Source: Hyaloperonospora brassicae (lineage: Eukaryota > Oomycota > Peronosporomycetes > Peronosporales > Peronosporaceae). Taken from it: a stretch of DNA of 64,000 bases. The DNA is taken from contig CANTFL010000174.1 of assembly GCA_947650285.1 (NCBI GenBank), positions 806,001-870,000 on the forward strand, read 5' to 3'. Both the position numbers and the translations under genes were made by a program. Below are positions 33,990-45,776 of the stretch, piece by piece. Numbering within the stretch: the first letter of the stretch is position 1; each line of letters begins with the position of its first letter. The notes beneath the pieces are model-generated. The model did not search any database. It had not been told where the DNA came from and was given only the letters and a program-made list of their open reading frames with translations.

Positions 33990-35533
33990 ACTCATAGTTA
34001 CATCTGCACGTGGTCAACGACTTGCAGCTTCGGCTGCGGGTGGTAGTCCCGTGGACCATGGTCCCGATATAGAGGTGCTCTATTCGGGCGAGTTGGATCC
34101 CCCGTCCGACTCGAAGCCGTACGCAAAGCCCGACCGTACGCTTGCTGAAAAGATGACTGCCGCGCCTCGCCCCAGTGTCGATCCTGACTTGCGCCATGAG
34201 ATGTTCGGTTCATCCGACGAATCTAAGAACTCGTCGTCGGGATCGAACCGATCGTGCTCGTATGCGTAAGAGGCGAGTGCAAAACATGAGGACTTACGTC
34301 CTCATGAGGATGTCGATGAGTATTCACGGATTCATTGTAGCCATAGCCGCAGCAATACTACGTATTGCGACGATCGAGGTGCCAATTCTTATGCTGGTAC
34401 CACGCAAGAGGAGCAGGATCGTAATGCGTTACGACTTGCTCCTGAGATCAAACCATGGATTCCTGCCTACCTTGAGCGAGCTGAGAGAGTGGTATGGATA
34501 TACCACTGGGAGTTGTCGAATTCCACTCTTTAACTCGTCAAGGATCCATGGTATTAATTCCAGTGCGATAAATTATCGAACTGAGCATGATTTTCACATC
34601 GATGTCTTTTTCAGACATCGATGGTACCACGGCAAACACAACCGAGACGAGATCTAGTTGGCGCAGGCGTGTAATTCGTTCATCATCAACATCGAGAATG
34701 TTGGCCGCAAGACTTGGCGGGACAAACTTGATGTTGCTCACAACAGGTTTGAACAGAAGTCGCAAACCGATGCTCGGAACAAATTGCACCGGTTGTCTCG
34801 AGAGGCAGGTTTACCTTGCCTCTCGTGGTGAGAGAAGTGTATGAGTTGAGCTGACAACTCTGTTAGCGCCCCTAGGGAGACATACCTCCCTAATCAACCC
34901 TACTGGAGGGCGCACATCTCGTCCGAGATGCACCAAGGGATTAAGACTATACAATCCTATTACGAACGCGCCGGTCGTTCGTACGACGATGGCCCTCCAT
35001 CAAAGGGTGCGTCTCGTCGTATTGTTCGATGAGACCGGGCAAACCCATCATCAGCTGGGAGCGGGGCTCCTAGCTGTTTCACGAGGGTGGGTACCCCCGC
35101 CGCTGGACGAGGTAACTAGTCCTTGATCCTAAATCGTCATGGTGGTACAAGATACGGCTCACAAGGAAGCGTTGACCACTGTGTGAGTCCATTAAAAGAT
35201 GTGGAGGAGAAGGAAACCCCTCTTCCAGGTCGTTTGGCCCACTATCTCGACCCACACGAGATGGATCGCGCAATTGTTAAATCGTGCGAGGATTTGGATT
35301 ACGAGAGGGACAGGCGCTATGCTCTGACCGATTCTGTGCGGAAGCAACGCAATTATCGCTAGGATGATCGGGCGAAAGATCGTACCGATTACGCCCTCGC
35401 ACAACTTCAGGTCAAGCGCGATGTTCGCTCCCTTGTTGACGAGCTGGGGACAGCTCGCAGAGAGATCTTTCACTTGAAAATGAGAGATCTCTTCCCTACG
35501 CGCCCAGACTGATCGTCTGGAGTGCAAGCGCAA
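33990..35533 (+). pseudogene. E2 antisense-ORF remnant
   Basis: Homologue of the E1 antisense ORF, on the strand opposite E2 pol. Matching pieces in order: PDIEVLYSGELD, HEMFGSSDES, IPLFNSSRIHGI, FFRHRWYHG, REAGLPCLSW, LDPHEMDRAI, ERDRRYALTDSVRKQ and AQLQVKRDVRSL. Frames change between pieces and stops are present, so it is dead, but the protein-level conservation outside the chromodomain overlap supports coding function in the ancestor. Confidence 0.7.
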
Positions 35534-35598
35534 GAGTCAGATGGAGGTTCTTGAACGTTGGGTCTATCTTCATCGTCGGAATAGGGCTCGTACTGGCA

Positions 35599-38500
35599 TC
35601 ACGGGCGGAGACGCCCCACGTGAATCGTAGGATGTGTACGCATACTACGCGGCAGTTTGATCGTGTATGCGTTGCCTTGTCGGCGCAGCACACGAAAGGG
35701 GCCTATGTACTTGGGTAGTAGTTTACTGCTGCTCACCTTAGTCATGACGTGTCTAGGTAGGTTTACCGTTGATAGTAGGACTAAGTCACCTTCAATAAGT
35801 GAAAGAACACTTGCTCTTCCATTCTGGTCAGCGTTCCGTTTCTGTCGGCCCACCGCGTGAGCGATGTAGTCCTGCACGAAACGGACAACTGCTTCTCGAG
35901 CCAGCAGAAATTCTTCTGCTGAATGGAAAGTGCTTTGTTCAGTTCGCCTTGCGCGAACTGCAGAAAGAGTCCTTTCTTATTTGTGTTCATCTGCGAGGGT
36001 GTCATCATCCTCGCTGGAATAGTCGTTGGCGATGCTGAAGATACCAGCATCGTCATCATCATCTGACTTAATAATAGCGTCGTCGCTATTATTGTGGTGA
36101 TTATCTTCTTTCAAGTCGACCTGATAAACATTGTCATCATACGTGACAGCGTTAGCGTCGACACGTGATGAGCAAGATCCAGAACATTTTTTACTCGATC
36201 GAGTCCCTCCCCCTCTTATCCAAGAGTCACACTCTAATAGGGTGGGCAGACGTGGATAGCGTAAGACATTCACGTAGAACGGTGTGTGCTGCGTTAAGCA
36301 TGTACCAAATATGATAGCGAATTCCAACATGGGTAGGAATTCGCTCCAACTAGAGAACGAGTGGACGTATCCTTGAAGTATGTCTTCGAGGATACGTTTT
36401 GCACGTTCCGTCTGACCATCTGTTTCGGGATAGTCAGATGTTGACATCTTCAAACGCGTTCCGAGCTATCGGAACACGGATTGCCAAAACCCTGCAGTGA
36501 TCCGAGGTTAACATTCGGACACGAGCTCACGAGTTAATTCGTGAAGTCGAAACATCTTATCGATAACGACACGAGAACAGCCCTGTGTCATGATCGACTC
36601 GGGTACTGCAGCAAGATGCACCATCTTGCTGAACTGGTCAACGAACACAAGAATACTATTATTCTTGTGAGTGTCTTCGGGTTTCCCGAAGATGAAGTCC
36701 ATGGAAAGAGACTGCCAGCACTCTGCCGGGACCGGTAGAGGCTGTAATGGTGCACGGGATGAGGGACTATACTTCACCCGTTGACAAACCTCGCAAGCAC
36801 GAATGTACTTGCGCAAAAACTGATACCGGCGAGGCCAGCAAAAGGCAAGGCTTACCGTAAGATACGTCATTTCCCGAGTATGATGACCACCTATTGCGGC
36901 ATTGTGACACTTATATATGATGCGCAAGCGCAAATTGTTATGAGCGGGGACGACGACACGGGTCGTGTTTTTTTCGACGACGGCTGTATAATATAGCAAC
37001 CCGTTGCGTGTTGTTTACCGATCTGATGAGTATCAGTACAAAGCCGGTAAATCTTTCAAAGATTTACGAGATCGATTCACCAGATGATCCATCAATCGCA
37101 GAATATCTTTATCTTCTGCGTAGGCCTTTATTACTTCGTCAAGAAAGGATGAAGACGGTACACTGACCGTAAGTGTGGCAACAGTGGGACTAACATCACT
37201 GTTGGATTGCGCACCCGGCTCTAAATCGGGCCGGAGCGAGAGCGCATCAACGACGATGTTGATTTGTCCTGGTATATACTCGACGGAGAAGTTATACTCC
37301 GCGAAGAAAGACAGCCACCTCGCCATTCTTTGCGAGAGGTGCGGGCTGTTTACGGCCAGTGTAGTGACGCATGGTCCGTGTAGACAACAAACGGTATATC
37401 TCCCAAGGTATAGACGCGAAACTTAGCGAGTGCGTACTTCATGGCAAGTAGTTCCTAGTCATGCACTGGTTAATTGCGATCAGCTGCTTGCAGCTGACGC
37501 GATTGGTAGCAGCTGACGCGCTCCGCACCATCTCTGTCAAATTGCGTCAACGCGCATCCGATCGCAAAATCTCTGCCGTCACAGACCACGTGAAATGACC
37601 TTTCCTGATATGCAATCGCCAGTATGGGCGATTGCATGAAGATCTGCTTGATACCTTCAAATGAACGCTGATAGTCATCGTTTCATGACCACTTCACATT
37701 TTGCTTGAGTAAACAAGAAATATGCACAGTCATCTCGGCGTATTTGCGCTAGTACTTGTGCAAGTACGCCGCTAGCCCAAGGAACTTCCGCAGTCCCTTG
37801 ACGTCGACTGGCACGGGCCAGTCGGTGATCGTCTTGATCTTTTCGGGATCAGGGCGTATGCCGTGTTTCCCCACGATGCACCCAAGAAGTGGTATTTCGC
37901 TAGCCGCGAATATACACTTCTTGAGGTTTACGTACAACTTATGCTTGTGCATAAGTTGAAGAAGCTGACGAACGTGTCATCTGTGAGCTTCCGCGTCCGT
38001 CCTTCCGTCCATAGACCGGCTATGGACGGACACATCGTTGAAGTAACTCGGTGCCAAATCCCGCACCGGTCTCAACATATTTGTGACACATCTGTTGAAT
38101 GTTGCAGGGGCGTTACTCATCCCCTGTTGCATCACTAGTCACTTCCACAACATACCGCTGGGGGTGCTCACTTCTGTGTACGGTATGTACTGTTCACGCA
38201 TCAGGATCTGATAGAATCCATCCATAAGATCCATGGACGAGAAGATGGTACTCTTTGACATACCATCTATGATTACGTCCTTCCTCGGTATCGGCGTCTG
38301 AGCCGGTACCGTTGCAGCATTCAACTTGTTGAAAGCGTGCACTATCCGCCACCCTCCTGTGGCCTTTCGCACACAGAAGGTCGGAGAGCTGTGAGGGGAT
38401 GTTGATTCCCTCACATGGCCCGCTGCTAAGCGATCGGCAAAGAACTTGTCGATCGCTATCACTTGTTCACGAGGCAGTGGCCACTGCTTCATGACACAGT

Positions 38501-40927
38501 ATTTCGAGCCCGGTTTGAGCTCGATCTCGTGTCGAGTGCCTTTGTCCTTAGGCAACTCGCAAGGTACGGATTCAGGAAATACGTCCTTGAATTCGATCAA
38601 ATCCTCATACAAAGGATTTGCCTAGAGTGACTCCCAGGATTGAGACGTGTATCGCTCAATCTGAGTCTTCCCATCGAGGACGCTTTCGTTTATCGATAAG
38701 CTGCTGAGAACCAGTTCGTTCTTAGCAAATACTGTCGCCGACCAAAATTTCGCCCACATACCCATCCTCTGTGACGAGTATGCAGATCTGCTTGACTTTT
38801 ACACTACGACGATCACGTAAGAATCGTTTCAGTTCTAGCGTTGGCAACTGAGTTATCTCCAAAGTTAACTTCGGAGGCAAAATCAGATCAAGCGTATAAG
38901 CGCCTACACTTGATCCGTCATTGACCAAGACGTTCAACGTCTCGGTTTCTTCCTGGTAACTTTCTTCCACAGGTTGCTGAGGGCCTAATCCCTCAGCAAG
39001 CGACTCTTGAGGAATTCCTTCCTCAAGTACGTGGGGACTTATTCCCTCGACGTCTTCCGACTGTGGCTGTGAAACCTCAGTCAGGGTCTGCTCCTCTACG
39101 GTCGATTATTCAGCCGACCTAGGATGACCGTGTTTACCTTTGGTGGCAACAGGTTTCTTTTTTCTTGGATGGTGCTCGCTAGGCATAAATCCATGTCCCG
39201 GTCCACTCGACTTATTTCAGTGGTGGACCTTCGGCGCTGCCTGTACTTCTGTACAGCCACCGGGAGCTTGCTCCACAGTGTAGTGGTCAACTACACTGAG
39301 GTATTGTGCAGTCGTGCTAACGACCGTACCGCAAGTGAGCCCATCGTACTCACTCGCAGTACATCCACACGCATGTGGACGCTTCATGTCGTTCATCAGA
39401 TGGCCATCTGATGAACAAGCAGCATTCATCTTCACGTAACGATGATGTCAGCTTACTCTTGGATCGTACCTTCTGAGCCATTAAAATCCCTGGATGACAT
39501 CAAGTTTGTCATCCAGATACAGTACGATGAAGTCATCATCGTACTGTTCGACCTCTAACGTGTAATGGATTCCCACTACACCTTTCTTAACGGTAATCGA
39601 TGCGCCTGTTGCAAGGCGCACCTTCATCCTCGTGAGGGGGATATTGCGCTCAACGAACTTGAGCCTACGACACTCTAGTGACTGGCGACGAACGATTGTG
39701 TATCTGGAGCAACTTTCGTCAAGAGATTTGCAAATTCTCTTGAGATTGCTGGATCAGTAGGGCGCTTTGCCCCTACTGACCCCGACCATTTTTTTATGGT
39801 TTGCTTCGCTGTTGCAGTTTCGTAACAGCGTTGGACCTACGCCCATTGACGTGTTTGTCAAATGACCGATCATCTTGATCAGTACTGCTCGGTACTGGGC
39901 GTGGGGCACTACACTCGTAAGCGTAGTGTCCCAGGTCATGACAGCTATTGCACTTTTGCAATCGCTTGTTGTTCGTAGAGCGAGGTCTCTCGATTTCAAC
40001 ATAACAGAGGTCCATGGGTTCTGGACGTCCAGTCTCTTGTCGTCTCGGTGGACGATAAGGGATCGAGCTAGCATGAGCCAGTCTCATGCTAAAGTCTTCC
40101 TGTTCCGCAGCTGCGATTGCTTGTTCGAGCGTATCCAGCTCTAAACGGAACAGGTGGTTCTAGACGGGTGCGTCTGAGAGGCCTTGCACGAACGCAGTGA
40201 TCAACGTGTGTTCGTGTACTGGATTAGTAGTTATGATACTCGAGAGGAGTCGCATATACTGAGCATAAGCGTGCACATCATGCTTACCCTGCTTGAGTTT
40301 CAGGAGCTCTGATCGAGCCCTCAAATCAGCCCGTGGAGGTTCAAATGTTTGTTTGAGACGGGTTCTAAAGGGTCCGAGCGACTCAAAAGCGTATGGGTCG
40401 CTCATCTCCAGCCCTAAGGCCCGAGTCTTGGTACGTCCCGCCAAATGGTATTGAGAAAATGTGAGTTTCATTTGCTCATCTTCGATGCGACGTAACTTAA
40501 TGGCTCTGTCTAATTCGACGAACCATAACAGCAGGGAGTCTTCCTTGACTCGTCTGTACTTGGAGTTGACAACCTTCAAGATTTCGGAACGACGCGTGTG
40601 TGTCGTCCCGCCCACAGCAGCATTGGATTGCTGCTGTCTCAACAGCTCTGTCTGTTGAGCACCTAGTTCTCTCAACTCGTGACCTGTTGAGAGCCATGAT
40701 GGTGAAGCAAGGCTACCTTTCTCTCTTTCGGCGACAAGTTCATTTTGAATGAATCTGGCTATAGCTGTATGTTGTTGGTCCCTGTAAAGGGACTCCAACA
40801 TGACGCTAATGGCGGTTTCGCCGATGGTAGCACTCATCCGTTTTACCGCCCTCCATTCGATGTCACTAAAATTGCCAAAGCCTTCACGCGTGGCGTGAAA
40901 GCTCTCCTCCTCATCCAACATGTTCAT
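35599..40927 (-). pseudogene. E2 gag-pol remnant
   Basis: gag starts at ATG 40927 (MNMLDEEE, as in E1), is broken near 40160, and keeps a zinc knuckle (CNSCHDLGHYAYEC near 39950). Protease is degraded. RT/RNase H run 37280-38612 with TAG, TGA, TAA and TAG at the same sites as E1; the catalytic box near 38030 reads FND instead of FDD. Integrase 36508-36999 has CEVCQRVK and a frame change; the GPY/F region lies at about 35660-35877. Heavily mutated outside the E1-identical tract. Confidence 0.85.
39754..39795 (-). promoter_or_regulatory. E2 copy of the -1 frameshift signal
   Basis: On the - strand: run of seven A then T, the same GGTCGGGG spacer, and the identical 9-bp stem; only loop bases differ from E1 (GCAAAGCG versus GCGGAGCG). 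A C-to-A change just before the heptamer creates a TAA in the gag frame, so the site is no longer usable here. Confidence 0.7.
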
Positions 40928-40977
40928 GTCGGATGTGGTGGTTATGGTCGCTGGACGGACTACAAAGGGCTGTCAGG

Positions 40978-41419
40978 TGTAACGGGCACGCCTTGTGTCA
41001 ATTCAACACAAGGTTGCGTGCACCCGACGTCGCGACACGTGGCGAGGAAGCGCAGCGAAGTAGGCAGAACTCGAAAGCTCTGTATGAGGGAAGAGTAGAA
41101 CTGTATTATTGTAGTTAAGACTTCCTAATAAACCATCTTTATCTTTACCTAACTATATTAAACTACCATCTCCTATGTGGGTCTTTTGCTCACCACCCCT
41201 TGCGCTCTTCCAGCAGCGATTTGTGGTTAATCTGGTTGATGTACCGTGAACATCAACCATCAGGTCGAGCAACCCATCAAAAAAATATTACCCTCGGAAG
41301 TAATATTCATCTAAATTTAACCCTAAAGAGCAATGTCAATTGAACATCATCTAAATGGATAATGTTCAAAAATTGATACAAAGAAATCAATTTTTATGTA
41401 ACGGGCTCACTTCATTACA
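40978..41419 (-). repeat. E2 5' LTR (right in window)
   Basis: 442 bp, TGTAACGGGC to TTCATTACA on the + strand. Includes perfect hairpins, for example CCTTGTGT/ACACAAGG at 40991-41013. Confidence 0.85.
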
Positions 41420-41603
41420 TACAAAAAGTCAGATCGACATCCACTCGGGCATATTGACGTCATTTCGACGCACTTTTGACGCGTCGTAGCAGGCACCTGA
41501 ATCTCGCAAAAGCAGAAGCTACAATCGAGACGACGGTCAAGAGATGACTGGTCCAGCGTTGACACCGTCCTGCGATTCATCCCGACTCGCATAGATCCTT
41601 CCG

Positions 41604-42581
41604 TCACGTCGGGCTCGAAGCCGCAACTCCGGGCTTAAGTTGCGGCTGAGCCACGCCACGAGACTGAGCATAGTTGAGGAATTGTTCCTTTGTCACTGTA
41701 TCCATTTCAACGAGCAAAAGCCACCACGATTCACCAACGGAAAGCGCAAGCTTCGAGCCCTCCTCTCGCAACAGCTTGACGTAGCGAAGCCATTGCACCG
41801 CCGAATGTTTCACCCCTACAAGCGATATCTTCAGGTTAATGTTCAACATCTTGGCGACTTTCTTCGGCTGCCACCCCAACGCCTTCCACTTCATAGCCAT
41901 CAGCATACCGGAAGCGTCGTCGTCCGGCTTATACAAGAGCTCTTCGGCAACTTTGTTGTACATGAACGCGACCATTGCGCGATGGTCTTCCTCGTAGACG
42001 TATCCGAGCGATGTGAGTCGCTCGAACACCGTTTCTGCTGGCTGCCCTTCCTTAAACGCCTGGTATACGGCGTGTAGGGTAAATAGCCCACCAGATTCTT
42101 TTCGATACCAGCTAACATGCTTCATCCATGTCTGGAGGTGTGCAGGGCTGACTTACCCATTACCATCGATGCCGATTGCTCGAGCAGCCTGAAGGGGTGT
42201 AACCTCCTGCATTTGCCACGACTCGAGAAGGCGTTCGATTGCGAAAGACTGGTCAGACCACCAGCCCGAAAGGCCCTTATACACCCGTTCTAGTGTCTTT
42301 GACAAAGGCGCAGACCCCACTCGCTCTTCCCTGTTGCGGTCAGACCGCGACAACGACGAGTCATTCGACTGCAAATTTTGACCGGAAGTCGATGCGATTT
42401 GGTCCATAGCTGTGCTATAAGACCGCAAAAGACATGGCGAGTCTGACGGATTGTCATCAGGGCGGGACATATTCCCCGCGCTGTGCGTCGCAACAGCCGA
42501 TTGATGGCCGTCGCGAATTGATAGGGTACTTCCACTGGAAAGGGTGCCGGACGCCACGAGCAGAAAGCAGAGATTACGCAT
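41604..42581 (-). pseudogene. RxLR-like secreted effector with in-frame stop
   Basis: ATG at 42581 starts a hydrophobic signal peptide (MRNLCFLLVASGTLSSG). A degenerate RxLR motif, CLLR, is at residues 50-53 and EER at 85-87 (NREER), the usual spacing. A WY-type helical segment follows (GWWSDQSFAIERLL). A TAA replaces codon 143 (42153-42155). The same frame then continues for 182 more codons with further Trp/Leu-rich helices (WMKHVSWY, MKWKALGW, WLRYVKLL) to TGA 41604-41606. A 25-nt GTAAGT...CCAG stretch spans the stop but is far too short to be an intron and would shift the frame. Either a pseudogene or a truncated allele. Such proteins act inside plant host cells; target unknown. Confidence 0.75.
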
Positions 42582-43290
42582 GTTACTCACTAGTCGGGTG
42601 ATTGATAACCAGTAAATTTGAACATTGAGAAAGGGAGTTCGTGCTTTTGATTGACAACAGTGAGTAAACGATCCACATGAGCCTAATCATAGACGCGGGA
42701 TTGGGTCTCGACTTTTTTGTGCGGGGTGTAGAAACGCACCAGACAGTCACGACTATAGAAATGTGCACCGCAAGATATGAATGTAAAATAATGAGCCACA
42801 TGATATGCAAGAAAAATAATAAACCTTTGATGTATACGACCGTATGGGTGGATATTTACAAGCTTGGGATCGTTCATGAATTTGTACGTATATTTTATCC
42901 AATTTCTCTCTTTTCTCAATGTTAGAAATTGCTCATTTGCATCGGTCGACAGGCGCTTTACGTGAGCGAAAAGGCGGGTTGACATTGCAGTGCGATCTGA
43001 AAGTGTTGTCAGCCATTCGATCGGTTGTATAACCACGTACCTGCTGCTTCTCTTTTGTCCAGATCTTTCTGCTTTGGTATTGTCGCAATGTGCAGCCATC
43101 GTCTTATTGGTGTGGTGTCCTTTAAAGTGAGACATCGCCGTGTCAAATGGTACGCAGGCGTTGATGTGATAAAGGTCCATGGAACGACATAAGGCAGCGT
43201 AGGACGACGAATCGAAAATCATCAACAAGAGGCGACTAGAAAGTGAAAAGCTGACATAATTATTTTGGCACTGTTGCAGATAGTCGCCCA
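42582..43290. other. effector upstream region with an unassigned - strand frame
   Basis: A frame of about 200 codons (42683-43303, - strand) reads through to the solo LTR and contains IQPIEWLTTLSDR and LRKERNWIKYTYKF; no family recognised. The solo LTR cuts its 5' side, so it may be a disrupted gene or transposon remnant. Confidence 0.4.
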
Positions 43291-43724
43291 TGGAACGGGG
43301 CATGCCTTGTGTCAGTTTGACACAAGGTTGTGTGCACCCGAAGTCACGTACACGTGGTGAGGAAGCGCAGCGAAGTAGGCAGAACTCGAAAGCTCTGTAT
43401 GAGGGAAGAGTAGAACTGTATTATTATAGTTAATACTTCCTAATAAACCATCTTTATCTTGACCTAACTATATTAAACTACCATCTCCTATGTGGGTCTT
43501 TTGCTCACCACCCCTTGCGCTCTTCCAGCAGCGATTTGTGGTTAATCTGGTTGATGTAATCACATCGACCAAAAGTGGAACACCCAAGAATACTATCCTC
43601 AGAGGTAATATTCCGCCAACATCACCTCTTCTCAAGTGATGTTGATTGAGTATTATCTAAATAGATAAGACCCGAAAATTGAGACATTGGTATCAATTTT
43701 ATGTAACGGGCTCACCCGGTTGCT
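43291..43724 (-). repeat. solo LTR of the E2 family
   Basis: 434 bp, close to the E2 LTRs over its whole length, flanked by the perfect 5-bp duplication GCCCA (43286-43290 and 43725-43729). No internal region: left by LTR-LTR recombination. Confidence 0.9.
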
Positions 43725-43729
43725 GCCCA

Positions 43730-44290
43730 TGGACACACAAGGTGGATTGAACGGTAACACGCCATGCTGAGAGATCGTTATGGTCGCTACAAGAAAGGAG
43801 GCTGCCGGTGGCAAGGATGATGTTCTTGTGGATCTCGATATTGCAGTGTAGATTATGTGGAGATGGACGCACTATTGCTAGTGCAGTGGAGTACGTAATG
43901 CAAACAAGCATAGCAGCTCGGACCTCTGGATCTACGTCGAGCATTTATCACAAACGGATGATATGTCAGAACACCACATTCGTCACGTTCCTCTTCCGCA
44001 ACCACATTGCTTAGTGATGACCGCGCGGTAAGATTGAATCAATCTCTGGCCGAAACACCAGCGCGTCGACAGATCTTGCGTTGTCGAAGTAATCAATGTA
44101 TCCAAAGACTAAATTAGCACCACCAAACTGCCGGAAATGCTTTCCATTGCGATAGGCTTATACTATAGCATAAATATTATCTAAAATATCAATACTCTTA
44201 CATGAGACCCCTTGCATGTGCATGTTCGGCCGAAAGTACACATCTGTGATGTTTTTTTGTCACACAGTTATCGATGCATTCCTCTTTTTT
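43730..44290. other. AT-rich spacer
   Basis: An 81-codon - strand frame (43730-43944) faces the solo LTR from the other side and might be the 5' part of the disrupted frame at 42683-43290. Otherwise nothing recognised. Confidence 0.35.
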
Positions 44291-44297
44291 CGCATCT

Positions 44298-44430
44298 TAT
44301 AGTGCACTTTTGCTACCAATTATCGAGTGCACTTTTTGTCCTAACTTGCAGTGCACTTTTACTTTCATGAGTATCTAGTGCCTTTTTACTTTCCCTTTTC
44401 TTGTGCACTTGCTCATGCACCACGTGCACT
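44298..44430. repeat. degenerate tandem of GTGCACTTTT
   Basis: Five to six copies of a unit centred on the palindrome GTGCAC followed by a T-run, spaced 20-30 bp, ending about 70 bp outside the left end of the Mutator-like element. Confidence 0.75.
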
Positions 44431-45776
44431 TTAACATGTAAGAGGTGAGAGCCGGACGCACGATGCACCAACGCGATCTTCCGATGTGTGAAGAAATCAT
44501 TCGGGAGCAAATCCAGAAACCAGCAGTAGATTCGTGCAAAGGTCCTGAAACCAGCACCAGTTCTTAGACGGGCCAACATAGAGTACGACAGATGTTAAAT
44601 ACACCATTTTTAACTGCCTGATTAAATAAAACTGCGTGATTGGGTAATATACTTTCTATTTTAATCGAGCCGTTGAATGATCTCATTGGGCAGACTTTAT
44701 TCGGCAAATAAAAGGCGCTTTGTTCATTTTGCGACGAACGAGCTCATGCGTTGAAGGTCGGAGGTCTCTGTGTTGGCAATCTATCTTTTCTGGAAGCCTA
44801 ACAGCGATGTAAAGGTAAGAGACGTGGTGTTTATTTATCAGTAGCTGATTAGAGAGTGGGTGTCGAGTCAATCTTTATTTCTGTGCACGTGACAATGCAG
44901 GGGACGCGGCGTGCGATAAGCAGACGAAAGAGAACCTACCGGACAGTGTGTAGGTACGAAAGTCGACGATTTCTACAATTATATATGTTTTAACACGATT
45001 TTATGGGATGTATATTGCTGTTTGTGTAATGCCTGCACCTTGGAATAGGTTGGACGTTATCAAGATCATAACTATCTCTCGTTTGGTACTTTTCAGGTCG
45101 AATGCGAATTGTTGGCGCCAGTTCTGATGTACGTATGGAGTATTTCTGACGTCTTTACGCTTTGTTTTACTATAAGGGATCGGATACAAGGGCTTTGCAA
45201 GTCGCGTAACAAGGTCAAGGTGTAAAATCGCGCCATAAAGGCGCGATTTGTGATTGCCAAGCACAGAGTGAACCCCCTGATGCACAATGTACGTGAAAGA
45301 AGCATGTATGATGCTTCATGATCTATGTGAGTGATGTCCCGCAGGTGCAGGTAGAAGGAAGTGTATTTTAGAGGTCTAAAAGATGACACACGTTATGTTT
45401 TAAGCACTTTGTTTACAGTAAATGTTAGCAATGAGAGTTAAAAAACAAATAATATATAGCAAGCGTGTTTAAAGCAAAGTGTTGTTGTATTTATTTGTTA
45501 TAAAAGCTATGCACAGTACGTATAATTAAGTATAAAGGCAACAGATCCACGCGGGTGGCATTCATTCGAGGTGGTGTCGGACATCACTGTATTCGTCACG
45601 AATACTGGGGCTGGATGTACAGACCTTCTCGGGTCACTTAAGTCAATTGACTTTGCTTCAAATGTTTGTTCATTTGTTCCATAACAGTCGCATGGCGTCG
45701 ACATGTTAACTTGTTGTGTCCCTCTTGAAAGCAGTAGCGGCATTTGTAAGTAGCTCCAGACTTCGAATCCCCAACG

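Larger units (their letters stand above)
33294..41419 (-). mobile_element. E2: older Ty3/Gypsy element related to E1, inverted
   Basis: 8.1 kb on the - strand with LTRs at both ends, PPT-like AAGGGTGGAGTGA next to the left LTR and CCTGACAGCCCTTTG after the right LTR in the primer-binding position. Internal order mirrors E1: gag, pol, antisense ORF. LTR sequences share only borders and general design with E1. No matching 5-bp duplication flanks it (GTTGG versus TACAA), so one end may have recombined or decayed. Gag and integrase are roughly 75-85% similar to E1 by eye, but part of the RT/RNase H region is nearly identical. Confidence 0.9.

Noticed and set aside
42129..42154. Intron removing the effector stop codon
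   Set aside because: GT...AG stretch is only 25 nt and its removal would shift the frame.
24416..43724. CRISPR-like array suggested by repeated palindromic units
   Set aside because: Units are all different in sequence, lie inside coding frames and belong to eukaryotic LTR elements.
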